Shown piece after piece: positions 17,226 through 26,024 of a stretch of DNA of 64,000 nt. Source of the stretch: Nitratiruptor sp. SB155-2. Lineage in GTDB: Bacteria; Campylobacterota; Campylobacteria; Campylobacterales; Nitratiruptoraceae. Where the stretch lies: positions 310,001-374,000 of the forward strand of contig NC_009662.1 of the NCBI RefSeq assembly GCF_000010325.1. Reading direction: 5' to 3'. The first letter of the stretch is position 1. Every line of letters begins with the position of its first letter. The notes below the pieces were generated by a model. The model was given only the letters and a program-made list of their open reading frames with translations, made no database searches and was not told where the DNA came from. A program made the translations under genes and the position numbers.

Positions 17226-19057
17226 TGCAGTTCTTTGAGATAGCGCTTCTTGGACGACCCCTTACATTAACGTATCGGTCTGATAAAAAGCTCCATATCG
17301 GCGATATTGTTGAGGCACCTGTAAAATCGAAAATGTACAGGGGTGTTGTATTACAACAAGTGGAAGAACCCTCTTTTGAGTGTGCAGAGATTGAGCGTAG
17401 TACTTCCTACTATTTTTCTCATGAACAGCTCAAGCTTGCTCAGTTTATTTCTACCTATTATGTGTGCCATTTGAGTGAAGCGTTGCAGCTTTTTCACCCT
17501 TTCGATAAAGAGGCGGTATATGAGAGTGGTGGTGATATTGATGCAAAAGAGGTAAAGTTGTCTGCAAAACAGCAAAAGGCTTTGCAGTTTGCAAAAGACA
17601 AAGGTATTTCTCTTCTTTTTGGCGACACGGGAAGTGGAAAGACGCAGGTGTATCTGGCCTGGATGAAAGAGGTTGTGCAAAGGGGCAAAGAAGCCATCTT
17701 TTTGATGCCAGAGATCGCTCTGACCCCCCAAATGCTCAAACGCATCGAAGCTGTTTTTGGTGAGGCTGTCGCTCTTTGGCACAGCAGGCTTAGCAAGAAA
17801 AAAAGAGAAGAGACGTTGCGAAGAATACGAGAAGGCAAAGTCAAAGTCGTTGCAGGACCAAGAAGTGCGCTCTTTTTACCTTTGAAAAATCTTGGGCTTA
17901 TTATCGTGGATGAAGAGCATGACGATAGCTACAAATCTCAAAGCAGACCGAGAATCCATGCAAGAGATATCGCTGTGTATATGGGAAAAACTCTCAATAT
18001 ACCTGTCTTACTAGGAAGTGCTACGCCAAGTGTGAGCAGTTTCAAGCGCTATCCCTCTTTCCGTCTCAAAGGAAGCTACTTTGGCGGGCAAAAGCGTTTC
18101 ATCTTCGATACTTCTCAAGGCGTATCGTCACAGCTTTTAGGTGAGCTTCAAAAAGTACTTGATCAAAAAAAACAGGCTCTCATCTTTTTACCTACACGAG
18201 CCCATTTCAAGTATCTTATCTGTCAAGAGTGCGGTGAAGCGGTGAAGTGTCCCTACTGCGATGTGGGAATGAGTGTGCATTTTGACGAGCATGCATTGGA
18301 GTGTCACTACTGCAATTTCAAAGAGTACATTCCAAAAAAGTGCCCATCCTGTGGATCATCTGAACTCTCTACGAAACGATTGGGTACTGCCCAGATTCAA
18401 AGTGAATTGCAGCAACATTTCCCGTATGCGAGGATAGAGCGGTTTGACAAAGATGCGGTCTCTACGCAAAGAAAACTTGAAAAGCTTATCAAGGAGTTTG
18501 CCCAAAAAAAGATAGACATTCTGGTCGGAACACAGATGCTTTCCAAAGGGCACGACTATCCGGATGTGGCACTGAGTGTGGTGATGGACATCGACTATGT
18601 GTTGGCGATGGCAGACTACCGTGCAAGAGAAAGAGCGGTATCGCTTTTTGTTCAGATATCTGGACGAGCAGGAAGAAAGGAGTCTGCCAACGTTTTGGTG
18701 CAGACAAAAAACGAAGCATTTTTTGACAGATACAAAGAGTATGATCTTTTTTTGGAGGATGAGCTTGCATTGCGAAAAGATCTCTATCCGCCTTTTACTC
18801 GTTTGGCGCAACTCAATTTCGCCCACAAAAACGAGAAAAAAGTGAAAGAAGCGATGGAACAGGTATTGTCTTGTTTGAAAGGTTTTGAAAAGATAGAAAT
18901 CGTTGGATATGGACCAAATGCCATAGAAAAGATTGCCGGCAAATATCGCTATCATATTCTCTTGAGATCTTCATCTTCCAAAGCTCTGTTACAAGCCATC
19001 TATGTGTGCAAAAATGACCTATGCGATGTAGATATGGATCCGGTTCAGATAGGATAA
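17225..19057 (+). CDS. priA: primosomal protein N' (replication restart helicase)
   Basis: PriA recognises stalled forks and reloads DnaB. The 610-residue form is shorter than the E. coli protein, as usual in this phylum. Visible are Walker A FGDTGSGKTQVYL near residue 135, DEEHDDSYKS (Walker B), the zinc-binding cluster CQECG..KCPYCD....CHYCN....KCPSCG around residues 335-380, and GTQMLSKGHDYP. The ATG overlaps the stop of pilin 3 (TGATG). dnaB, whose product PriA helps load, lies two genes downstream. Confidence 0.95.
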   Translation: MQFFEIALLGRPLTLTYRSDKKLHIGDIVEAPVKSKMYRGVVLQQVEEPSFECAEIERSTSYYFSHEQLKLAQFISTYYVCHLSEALQLFHPFDKEAVYESGGDIDAKEVKLSAKQQKALQFAKDKGISLLFGDTGSGKTQVYLAWMKEVVQRGKEAIFLMPEIALTPQMLKRIEAVFGEAVALWHSRLSKKKREETLRRIREGKVKVVAGPRSALFLPLKNLGLIIVDEEHDDSYKSQSRPRIHARDIAVYMGKTLNIPVLLGSATPSVSSFKRYPSFRLKGSYFGGQKRFIFDTSQGVSSQLLGELQKVLDQKKQALIFLPTRAHFKYLICQECGEAVKCPYCDVGMSVHFDEHALECHYCNFKEYIPKKCPSCGSSELSTKRLGTAQIQSELQQHFPYARIERFDKDAVSTQRKLEKLIKEFAQKKIDILVGTQMLSKGHDYPDVALSVVMDIDYVLAMADYRARERAVSLFVQISGRAGRKESANVLVQTKNEAFFDRYKEYDLFLEDELALRKDLYPPFTRLAQLNFAHKNEKKVKEAMEQVLSCLKGFEKIEIVGYGPNAIEKIAGKYRYHILLRSSSSKALLQAIYVCKNDLCDVDMDPVQIG

Positions 19058-19063
19058 GTGTGC

Positions 19064-19069
19064 TATAAT
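19064..19069 (+). promoter_or_regulatory. extended -10 box for ispG-dnaB-comEC
   Basis: TGCTATAAT carries the consensus -10 with the upstream TGn extension. It lies 20 bases before the ispG ATG, in the 32-base gap after priA. Confidence 0.55.
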
Positions 19070-19089
19070 CAGAGCAAAAAAAGGCTAGA

Positions 19090-20148
19090 ATGAAACGCTA
19101 TCCTACAAAAAAGATTTTTGTCGGTGATGTAGCAGTTGGTGGAGATGCCCCAATATCGGTGCAGTCGATGACATTTAGCAAAACTGCAGATGTGGAAGCT
19201 ACGGTTGAGCAGATAAACAGACTCCATTTTGCCGGGGCTGATATCGTTCGAGTAGCAGTGCCGGAAGAAGAGGATGCAAAAGCGCTCAAAGAGATCAAAA
19301 AGCGAACCTCTTTGCCACTTGTTGCCGATATCCATTTTAACTATCGTTTAGCGCTCATCGCAGCCGAAGTAGTCGACTGTATACGGATCAACCCCGGAAA
19401 TATTGGGAGCAAAGAGCGGATAAAAGAGGTCGTAAAAGCTTGCAAAGAGCGAAATATTCCTATTCGAATCGGAGTGAATGCGGGAAGCCTTGAAAAAGAG
19501 ATCGAAGCAAAATACGGGGCTACCAGTGAAGCGATGGTACAAAGTGCTTTGTATCATATTAAGCTCTTAGAAGATCTTGATTTTACCGATATCAAAGTGA
19601 GTATGAAAGCAAGTGACGTGGAGCGGACCGTGGAAGCCTATAGAAAGCTTCGTCCACTGGTTCCCTATCCCTTTCATCTTGGAGTAACAGAAGCCGGAAC
19701 TGTCTTTCATGCGACGATTAAATCTGCTATTGGAATAGGTGCATTGTTACTTGAGGGAATAGGGGATACGATTCGTGTCTCCATTACAGGGGAACTGGAA
19801 AAGGAGATTGAAGTAGGCCGGGCAATCATCAAAGATGCGGGGCGAGCCAGTGAAGGGCTCAATATCATCAGCTGTCCCACATGTGGACGAATCGAAGCAG
19901 ACCTTGTCAAGGCGGTTGCCGAAGTAGAAGAAAAAACAAAACATATCAAAACGCCTCTCAATGTCTCTGTGATGGGATGTGTGGTCAACGCCATCGGTGA
20001 AGCGAAACACGCCGATGTGGCGATCGCCTATGGCAAAGGAAGCGGTCTTATCATGGTCAAAGGCGAGGTTGTTGCCAAACTGCCTGAAAACAAACTGGTG
20101 GATCGATTTTTGCAAGAGGTGCAAAAGTTGGCCAAGGAGAAAGAGTAG
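19090..20148 (+). CDS. ispG: 4-hydroxy-3-methylbut-2-enyl diphosphate synthase
   Basis: IspG is the [4Fe-4S] enzyme of the MEP isoprenoid pathway that converts MEcPP to HMBPP. The N-terminal TIM barrel carries PISVQSMT and [10 protein letters not shown]; the C-terminal part has the cluster ligands in SCPTCGR and [11 protein letters not shown]. The 352-residue length fits the bacterial form. It is probably transcribed from the -10 at 19064 and continues into dnaB, whose ATG is 3 bases after the stop. Confidence 0.96.
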   Translation: MKRYPTKKIFVGDVAVGGDAPISVQSMTFSKTADVEATVEQINRLHFAGADIVRVAVPEEEDAKALKEIKKRTSLPLVADIHFNYRLALIAAEVVDCIRINPGNIGSKERIKEVVKACKERNIPIRIGVNAGSLEKEIEAKYGATSEAMVQSALYHIKLLEDLDFTDIKVSMKASDVERTVEAYRKLRPLVPYPFHLGVTEAGTVFHATIKSAIGIGALLLEGIGDTIRVSITGELEKEIEVGRAIIKDAGRASEGLNIISCPTCGRIEADLVKAVAEVEEKTKHIKTPLNVSVMGCVVNAIGEAKHADVAIAYGKGSGLIMVKGEVVAKLPENKLVDRFLQEVQKLAKEKE

Positions 20149-20151
20149 TTT

Positions 20152-21567
20152 ATGGAAGCACATCTGTACAATCTCAATATCGAGCGATCGGTCCTAAGCT
20201 CTATCCTTTTTGATCCGGCCATTTTTGAAGATGTGGCTGCAAGACTTACCCCAAACGATTTTTATCACCCTTTTCATAAGAATCTTTTTGCTGCGATGGA
20301 GGAGCTTGCCAGGGAAGATCAACCTATTGATGAAGAGTTTTTGAAAGAGAAGCTGGAGCTCAAAAAGCAGTTTGACGAAGCCGCATTTTTGGAAGTCTTG
20401 GCTGCCAATCCACTGAGTGCCAATGTAAGCGCTTATGTGGAGGAGATCAAAGAAAAAGCGGTCAAACGAGATCTTGTCCATTTGACCACAGAGATCAAAA
20501 AGATTACAGTCGAGCAGGACTTGCCGGTTGAAGATGTGATTGACGAGATACAGTCTAAACTTTACAAGATCACAACCCAGACCAGTTCGCAAGATTTTAA
20601 AGATTCGACGCAAGTTATGAAAGATACTTTGCAGCATCTCTTGAAGATGAAAGAGCGAGGCAACTCTATCCTTATAGGACTCGATACCGGTTTTCATGAA
20701 CTAAACCTCAAAACGGCGGGTTTCTCTCCAGGAGATCTCATCATCATCGCTGCACGACCATCTATGGGGAAAACCGCTTTTAGTCTCAATATTGCCCAAT
20801 CTGTTCTTGATCAAAACAAGGGAGTAGTTTTTTTCTCACTTGAGATGCCGGCTGAACAGCTGATGCTCCGGATGCTCAGCGCCAAAGCGGCTATTCCCCT
20901 GCAGCGCCTTCGCGTGGGAAATCTCAACGATATCGAGTGGAGCGAGATTAGCAGACTCAGTGATTACTATGATAAACGAAAGCTTTTCATCGACGATGAA
21001 GGAAATCTCAATGTCCATCAGCTTCGGGCGAAACTTCGTAAACTCAAATCGCAACACCCAGAAATCGAGCTCGCCGTTATCGACTATTTGCAGCTTATGA
21101 GTGGAAGTTCCAATAAAGATAGGCATCTTGAGATCAGTGAAATCAGTAGAAGTCTCAAGATGCTGGCCAGAGAACTCGATATTCCTATTATCGCCCTTTC
21201 TCAGCTTAATAGATCTTTGGAGAGCAGAAACGACAAGCGGCCGATGCTAAGTGATCTGAGAGAGTCTGGCGCGATCGAACAGGATGCGGATGTTATTCTT
21301 TTTGTGTACAGAGATGATGTGTACAAACTTAAAGAAGCTAAAGAGAAAGCGAAAGAGGCTGCAAAAGAGGGGAAACAGGTGGATGTGAATTTTGAAGAGA
21401 AGCGCGTTGAGGAAGCCGAGATTATCATAGGGAAGCAAAGAAACGGTCCAACGGGTGTGGTGAAGCTCTATTTCCACAAAGAGTACGTGAAATTCGCTGA
21501 AGAGGCAGCCGAGACAGTGCGAGAGTATGAGATGAAAGAGTCCAATATCGAGATCCCTCCTATTTGA
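20152..21567 (+). CDS. dnaB: replicative DNA helicase
   Basis: DnaB is the hexameric 5'-3' helicase of the replication fork. The N-terminal domain starts NIERSVLSSILFDP; the RecA-like domain has Walker A ARPSMGKTAFS, ISRSLKMLARELDIPI, and SDLRESGAIEQDADV with the arginine finger region. Length is 471 residues. No intein interrupts the P-loop or the C-terminal motifs. comEC overlaps its stop (TGATG). Confidence 0.97.
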   Translation: MEAHLYNLNIERSVLSSILFDPAIFEDVAARLTPNDFYHPFHKNLFAAMEELAREDQPIDEEFLKEKLELKKQFDEAAFLEVLAANPLSANVSAYVEEIKEKAVKRDLVHLTTEIKKITVEQDLPVEDVIDEIQSKLYKITTQTSSQDFKDSTQVMKDTLQHLLKMKERGNSILIGLDTGFHELNLKTAGFSPGDLIIIAARPSMGKTAFSLNIAQSVLDQNKGVVFFSLEMPAEQLMLRMLSAKAAIPLQRLRVGNLNDIEWSEISRLSDYYDKRKLFIDDEGNLNVHQLRAKLRKLKSQHPEIELAVIDYLQLMSGSSNKDRHLEISEISRSLKMLARELDIPIIALSQLNRSLESRNDKRPMLSDLRESGAIEQDADVILFVYRDDVYKLKEAKEKAKEAAKEGKQVDVNFEEKRVEEAEIIIGKQRNGPTGVVKLYFHKEYVKFAEEAAETVREYEMKESNIEIPPI

Positions 21568-22808
21568 TGATTGCTCCCGTTCCTCTCTTTGTCGACAAGA
21601 AAGAGCGTGTGATACTCTTGGTAGCTCTATTGCTGCTATTTTCCTATCAACTTTTTTCACTCTATAAAGAGTATCAAACCTTTTTCGATTCTTCAAAGCA
21701 TTTTACGAAAGCAATAGTGCTCAACCAGTATCAAAAACAGGGACATTGGGTTATGAAAATGCAAGACAGTAATGGAAACAGGTTTTATATGATGAGCAGG
21801 GAGGATCTGAAAGATCTGCATGGTCGAAGAGTTGTTTTGCTCGTTTTTCGTTCAAAACATAAACCATCTTTTTGGAAGTTTCTACAAGGATTTTACGCTC
21901 CAAGCTATATATTACGGATCTTACCGGCAGATTCTGTGAAAGAGAAGCTTCAAAGATTTATCGCTTCTCAGCATACTGATCCATTTTTTCAAGAGCTTTT
22001 CAGTGCCCTTTTTCTGGCGATTCCTATGAAAAAGGAGTTGAGAGACAAAATAGCAGATTTTGCGGTTAGCCATCTTGTTGCAATCAGTGGATTTCATCTT
22101 GGATTGATTGTGGCAGTTATTACATTTGTTTTTTCTATACTCCTTAAACCACTGTGGCAGCGCTTTTTTCCCTATAAAAATCTATATACGTATGCTTTTT
22201 CTTTTGCAATTTTTGTAGCAATTTCCTATACACTTTTTTTAGGAACGATTCCTTCACTTATTCGGTCTTTGTGTATGCTGCTTTTTGGATTTTTTCTGTT
22301 TTCCAGACATATGAAAATACTTAGTTTTGAGACGCTTTTATGGGTAGTGTTGGTTCTTATAGCGCTTTTCCCCAAATTTTTGTTTTCGATAGGATTTTGG
22401 CTCTCAGTTAGTGGCGTATTTTATATCTACCTTTTTTTACACCATTTCCGCTATTCCAAGGTGGCGATTTTTGTTTTGATCAATTTTTGGATGTATCTGG
22501 TCATGATGCCTTGGTCACTTTATATCTTTCACCATTTTAGTTTGATGCAGTTTTTCGCACCCCTTTTGAGTATGGTTTTTGTTCTTTTTTATCCGGTAGA
22601 GCTGCTGCTTCATGTTGTGGGACTTGGTGGAGTACTGGATGGAGTGCTAGGCTTTTTATACAGTTCACACGCTGTTATGAAGATAGAGTTTCCGTTGTGG
22701 CTGCTCATTTTACATATCTTTGCTTCTTTCCTGGCTATCTGGTACAGATGGGCAGTTGTCTTGATTGTGGCCATTCCTGCTATATTTTTGATTTATCAAA
22801 TAGCATAG
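21567..22808 (+). CDS. comEC: ComEC/Rec2-family DNA uptake channel, short form
   Basis: ComEC proteins form the inner-membrane channel for single-stranded DNA in natural transformation. The product has 413 residues, about ten hydrophobic segments, and the competence-domain signature LVAISGFHLGLI near residue 170. The C-terminal metallo-beta-lactamase-like domain of full-length ComEC is absent, as in the short form common in Campylobacterota. It is translationally coupled to dnaB. Together with the pilin-like genes upstream it suggests natural competence. Its last 99 bases overlap the convergent yihY gene. Confidence 0.85.
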   Translation: MIAPVPLFVDKKERVILLVALLLLFSYQLFSLYKEYQTFFDSSKHFTKAIVLNQYQKQGHWVMKMQDSNGNRFYMMSREDLKDLHGRRVVLLVFRSKHKPSFWKFLQGFYAPSYILRILPADSVKEKLQRFIASQHTDPFFQELFSALFLAIPMKKELRDKIADFAVSHLVAISGFHLGLIVAVITFVFSILLKPLWQRFFPYKNLYTYAFSFAIFVAISYTLFLGTIPSLIRSLCMLLFGFFLFSRHMKILSFETLLWVVLVLIALFPKFLFSIGFWLSVSGVFYIYLFLHHFRYSKVAIFVLINFWMYLVMMPWSLYIFHHFSLMQFFAPLLSMVFVLFYPVELLLHVVGLGGVLDGVLGFLYSSHAVMKIEFPLWLLILHIFASFLAIWYRWAVVLIVAIPAIFLIYQIA

Positions 22809-23555
22809 TTTCAAACCGTATAAAAAAATCTGCCAAGAGATGTAGATCCATAAAAAGAAAAACAAAATTGCACTGAATGAGCCGTAGAGTGTCGCATAGG
22901 TTTTGCTATAAATTACATAATAGACAAAGAGATTTTTACCGATATCCCAAACGAGTGAGGCTATAAAAGAGGAGTAAAGAGCTGCCTTTGGATGGATCCA
23001 TGTGGTGGAAGAGATTTTATAGGTGATAAAAAATATAGCCCATATGATGAGATAAGGAAAAATGGAGAGAAAGTCGATCCAGTTTGTGTATTGATAGCTG
23101 TTGAGCGTATGCTGGATTTTTGTAGAAAGATAAAATGAAAGGGCTAATCCGATAGGAGCGAGTGTCATAAGCGTCCAATAGGTGGTGATAGAGTCCCAAA
23201 AACTTCTGGGCCTGGATTTGAAAATTTTGTTGACAATGTATTCGTAATTTTGAAAAAACATAATGGAAGCGAAGAGAACAAAAACAAATCCAATGATGCC
23301 AAGCTTTGAGCTGTTTTGCAAAAAAGTGTCCAGGTAAGCCGAAAGGGTTTCTTGCTGGGTCGGAATGAGACTGGTAAATATAAAGTGCTTCAATTTTCCA
23401 TAATAATCAGAAAAGCTTGGGAGTTTCGTAAATATCGTAAAAAAAACCAAAAGCAAAGGAACGATGGAAAAGATGGTATAAAAACTAAGCGATGCGGCAT
23501 ACAGACTGATATCGGGATCATAAAAGGTTTTAATCAACTCTTTTAATCTGTTCAA
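22710..23555 (-). CDS. YihY/UPF0761 family membrane protein
   Basis: This 281-residue protein has the family pattern: KTFYDPDISLYAASLSFYTIFSIVPLL, then GSFSAILFFFLWIYISW, and six hydrophobic segments. These proteins were once called ribonuclease BN, a name no longer supported; their role is unsettled. The start is TTG with AAGGA 6 bases upstream. The C-terminal 33 codons lie antisense to comEC and encode a polar tail (NGHNQDNCPSVP) that looks less constrained, so the family core may end earlier. Confidence 0.85.
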   Translation of the reverse strand: MNRLKELIKTFYDPDISLYAASLSFYTIFSIVPLLLVFFTIFTKLPSFSDYYGKLKHFIFTSLIPTQQETLSAYLDTFLQNSSKLGIIGFVFVLFASIMFFQNYEYIVNKIFKSRPRSFWDSITTYWTLMTLAPIGLALSFYLSTKIQHTLNSYQYTNWIDFLSIFPYLIIWAIFFITYKISSTTWIHPKAALYSSFIASLVWDIGKNLFVYYVIYSKTYATLYGSFSAILFFFLWIYISWQIFLYGLKLCYLINQKYSRNGHNQDNCPSVPDSQERSKDM

Positions 23556-23613
23556 CTGTTATCCTTGGATAGGTGATCAGGAACACATTCCCGACTCCTA
23601 ATTTCCGATGTTG

Positions 23614-23692
23614 TTTGTCGGTGCATTCACTTCGTTCTGCACATCGTCAAACCCGCTTTAAGCTACAAATGACAAGCAGTTGTCGTTTGCTT
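23614..23692. repeat. 79-base direct repeat, copy 1
   Basis: Begins TTTGTCGGTGCATTCAC and ends CAGTTGTCGTTTGCTT. It is about 89% identical to copy 2 at 23731-23809 by eye (nine differences), with a period of 117 bases. It contains short inverted repeats (GTGCA with TGCAC, AAGCA with TGCTT), so the RNA could fold. The 259-base gap between yihY and glcD holds nothing else recognisable. Confidence 0.75.
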
Positions 23693-23730
23693 GGGCCCGT
23701 TCACTTCGCTCACTCTTTCGGTACCCTGGG

Positions 23731-23809
23731 TTTGTCGGTGCAATCGCTATGCTCTGCACATCGTCAAACTCGCTTTAACCTACAAACGATAAGCAGTTGT
23801 CGTTTGCTT
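23731..23809. repeat. 79-base direct repeat, copy 2
   Basis: Second copy, ending five bases before the glcD stop. The central ATCGTCAAA and the 19-base end CAGTTGTCGTTTGCTT are identical in both copies, while the GTGCA stem loop has changed most. It may be a dispersed intergenic repeat family in this genome; that needs the whole chromosome. Confidence 0.75.
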
Positions 23810-23814
23810 AACGG

Positions 23815-25197
23815 TTAAAGCCCCATTTTTCCGGGGTTGAGGATGTTGTTTGGATCAAAAGCCTTTTTGATGGCTCGAAAGAGGTTCATCTCCTCTTGGG
23901 TAAATGCCATTTTCATGAATGGGGCTTTTGATAGGCCGATTCCATGTTCACCACTCAGTGTTCCACCGATTTCGATCGTCTTTTCAAAAATCTCCTCGAT
24001 TGCTTTATAACCGATCTCTATCTGTTTTGGATCGCTGCCATCCACCATGACGTTTGTGTGTACGTTGCCGTCTCCCGTATGCCCAAAACAGGGGATTTTT
24101 ACCCCATACTTTTTGGATATGAGATCTACCTCTTCAAGATATCGTGGGAGTTCGCTTCTTGGGACCGTTACATCTTCGTTGATCTTTTTACTTCCGTAGA
24201 TAGTGATGCTTTGGCTTGCGTTTCGTCTGGCAAACCAGATGTCTGCGGCCTCTTTTTCATCTTTTGCGATACGAAACTCTGTTGCACCATTTTCTTTGAA
24301 AAACTTTTCAAGGAGCCCTATTTGATAGTCGATCTCCTCTTCCACATTTCCATCGATATCGCTAATCAAAATCGCTCCGGCTTCAACTGGCAAACCTTTA
24401 TGGAACTTCTCTTCAACGGCACGAATCGTTAAATTGTCCAAAAACTCCATAGCAACTGGGCTGGCCCCACCGGCTAGGGATTTGTAGACGGCATTCATCG
24501 CTTCTGTAACCGTTGGGAAAACACCCATGACCGTTTTGGTCAGTTTTGGTTTGCTTAAAAGTTTGAGGGTGATTTCTGTGATAACGGCTAACGTTCCTTC
24601 ACTTGCCACTAAGATACCGGCGATATTGTATCCTGCCACATCTTTGATCGTTTTCTTACCAGCTCTGATAATATCTCCATTTGGCAAGACTGCCCGCAGT
24701 GCCATAACGTAATCTTTCGTGATGCCGTACTTTGCCGCTCGCATACCTCCTGCATTTTCGGCAACATTGCCCCCAATTGTGGAGTAGTCCTGGCTTGCTG
24801 GATCTGGCGGATAGAAAAGTCCAAGCTTTTCCACCTCTTTTTGCAGCTCTTTGTTGATTACCCCCGGTTGTACGACGGCTACCATGTTTTTGGTGTCAAT
24901 CTCCAAGATTTTGTTCATATGTTTTTCCACAGCAAGTACAACGCCTCCACCAACAGGGAGTGCACCACCGGTAAACCCACTCCCAGCACCTCTTGGAACT
25001 ACCGGGATTTTGTGTTCGTTGCAGTATTTCAGTACTTTACTGACATCCGCTTCATCTTTTGGAAAAACGACAACATCGGGTTTGAAATGTTCTCTAGTTG
25101 CATCGTACGAGTATGCTAGACGATGAGGCTTGTCGCTTTTGACATTCTCTTTGCCCACTAGCTTTTCAAGGGCCTGGATATGCTCTTTGACAACCAT
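23815..25197 (-). CDS. glcD: FAD-linked oxidase, glycolate/D-lactate dehydrogenase GlcD type
   Basis: Members oxidise D-lactate, glycolate or other 2-hydroxy acids and pass electrons on. The 460-residue protein has the PCMH FAD-binding domain (VVPRGAGSGFTGGALP, then DPASQDYSTIGGNVAENAGG) and the C-terminal domain ending GEHGIGLSKAPFM and FDPNNILNPGKM. The ATG overlaps the upstream stop by one base. An Fe-S partner of GlcF type lies far away at 48098. Which acid it uses cannot be seen. Confidence 0.92.
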   Translation of the reverse strand: MVVKEHIQALEKLVGKENVKSDKPHRLAYSYDATREHFKPDVVVFPKDEADVSKVLKYCNEHKIPVVPRGAGSGFTGGALPVGGGVVLAVEKHMNKILEIDTKNMVAVVQPGVINKELQKEVEKLGLFYPPDPASQDYSTIGGNVAENAGGMRAAKYGITKDYVMALRAVLPNGDIIRAGKKTIKDVAGYNIAGILVASEGTLAVITEITLKLLSKPKLTKTVMGVFPTVTEAMNAVYKSLAGGASPVAMEFLDNLTIRAVEEKFHKGLPVEAGAILISDIDGNVEEEIDYQIGLLEKFFKENGATEFRIAKDEKEAADIWFARRNASQSITIYGSKKINEDVTVPRSELPRYLEEVDLISKKYGVKIPCFGHTGDGNVHTNVMVDGSDPKQIEIGYKAIEEIFEKTIEIGGTLSGEHGIGLSKAPFMKMAFTQEEMNLFRAIKKAFDPNNILNPGKMGL

Positions 25198-25904
25198 CAC
25201 TGCACCACCAAAGATCGATAGTATGCATTGTAGTCATTTATTTCGCTACTTCCAAAAAAGTTGAAAATGGAAGTCTCCACTTTCCCTATTCGAGAATAAA
25301 ATGGCGTGTTGATTTTTTGTGGAGATGCTGATAGCTTTACAGTCTGTAACGACTGCATGGTATAGCAGTCCGTTTTATGGATCATATTGTCAAAAACGAT
25401 ATAAACCACTCCCACGGCATATTTGTTACAAAACTGTTTAAAATCCTCTTTCGTTGGAGCAGGATCTTTATTTTTGGAAAGTTCTGCCAAGAAAAGATCC
25501 GGATGGAGCAGTTGAGTGTTTGCATCGATATGTGATTGTGCAGCCTGAAATGTAAGAAGATCAGGTGCCACGATCGTCGCTCTATCATAAAGATAGCCCA
25601 AAATCACCTCATCACCTGGTTTTGGAGTCAGTTTCGGTTTTGGTAAATTTTCTTGTTTTAAAGCATCATACACCATGAAGCGGATTTTTCCGTTTCCCTC
25701 ATATACCGCTCTTGCAACGATTGTAGAGTGTTTGGCATCATAGTGGTGTACAACAATTCCACTCATCCCTTTTTGCGCTTCAATCGGTTTTATAGCTGCT
25801 TCATTTTCCGATACGGAAACAATCTGCGATTTTATTTGGGCAAAAAGTACAAAAGGCAGCATCAAAAATATCCAAAAGCGTATCACGAGCCATCTCCTTT
25901 TCAT
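25197..25904 (-). CDS. exported protein with plasminogen-binding-type N-terminal domain
   Basis: The 235-residue product has a signal peptide (basic KRRW, hydrophobic FWIFLMLPFVLFA). The mature part, with GMSGIVVHHYDAKHSTIVARAVY and KPGDEVILGYLYDRA, resembles the PgbA/PgbB N-terminal domain known from Helicobacter and found widely in Campylobacterota, including free-living ones. Plasminogen binding is therefore unlikely to be its native role. Two Cys (QFCNKY, TDCYTM) could pair in the periplasm. It is coupled to glcD by a one-base overlap. Confidence 0.7.
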   Translation of the reverse strand: MKRRWLVIRFWIFLMLPFVLFAQIKSQIVSVSENEAAIKPIEAQKGMSGIVVHHYDAKHSTIVARAVYEGNGKIRFMVYDALKQENLPKPKLTPKPGDEVILGYLYDRATIVAPDLLTFQAAQSHIDANTQLLHPDLFLAELSKNKDPAPTKEDFKQFCNKYAVGVVYIVFDNMIHKTDCYTMQSLQTVKLSASPQKINTPFYSRIGKVETSIFNFFGSSEINDYNAYYRSLVVQ

Positions 25905-26024
25905 TCAATGTCTCATATAATAGCGACAGTTACCTTATAAAGTTGTAAGAAGAGTGAGAAAAGTAGCATATTTTTAAGTCTCTTTTAGATAAAATGAGAC
26001 CCTTATTTATGAGTCGGAGGCTTC

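Noticed and set aside
23614-23809. Possible CRISPR array.
   Set aside because: Only two long, imperfect copies, with no short exact repeats, no regular spacers and no cas genes nearby.
23573-23818. Open frame of 81 codons across the direct repeats.
   Set aside because: Its translation merely repeats the DNA duplication (SVHSLRSAHRQTRF and SVQSLCSAHRQTRF), has no good ribosome site and overlaps the glcD end.
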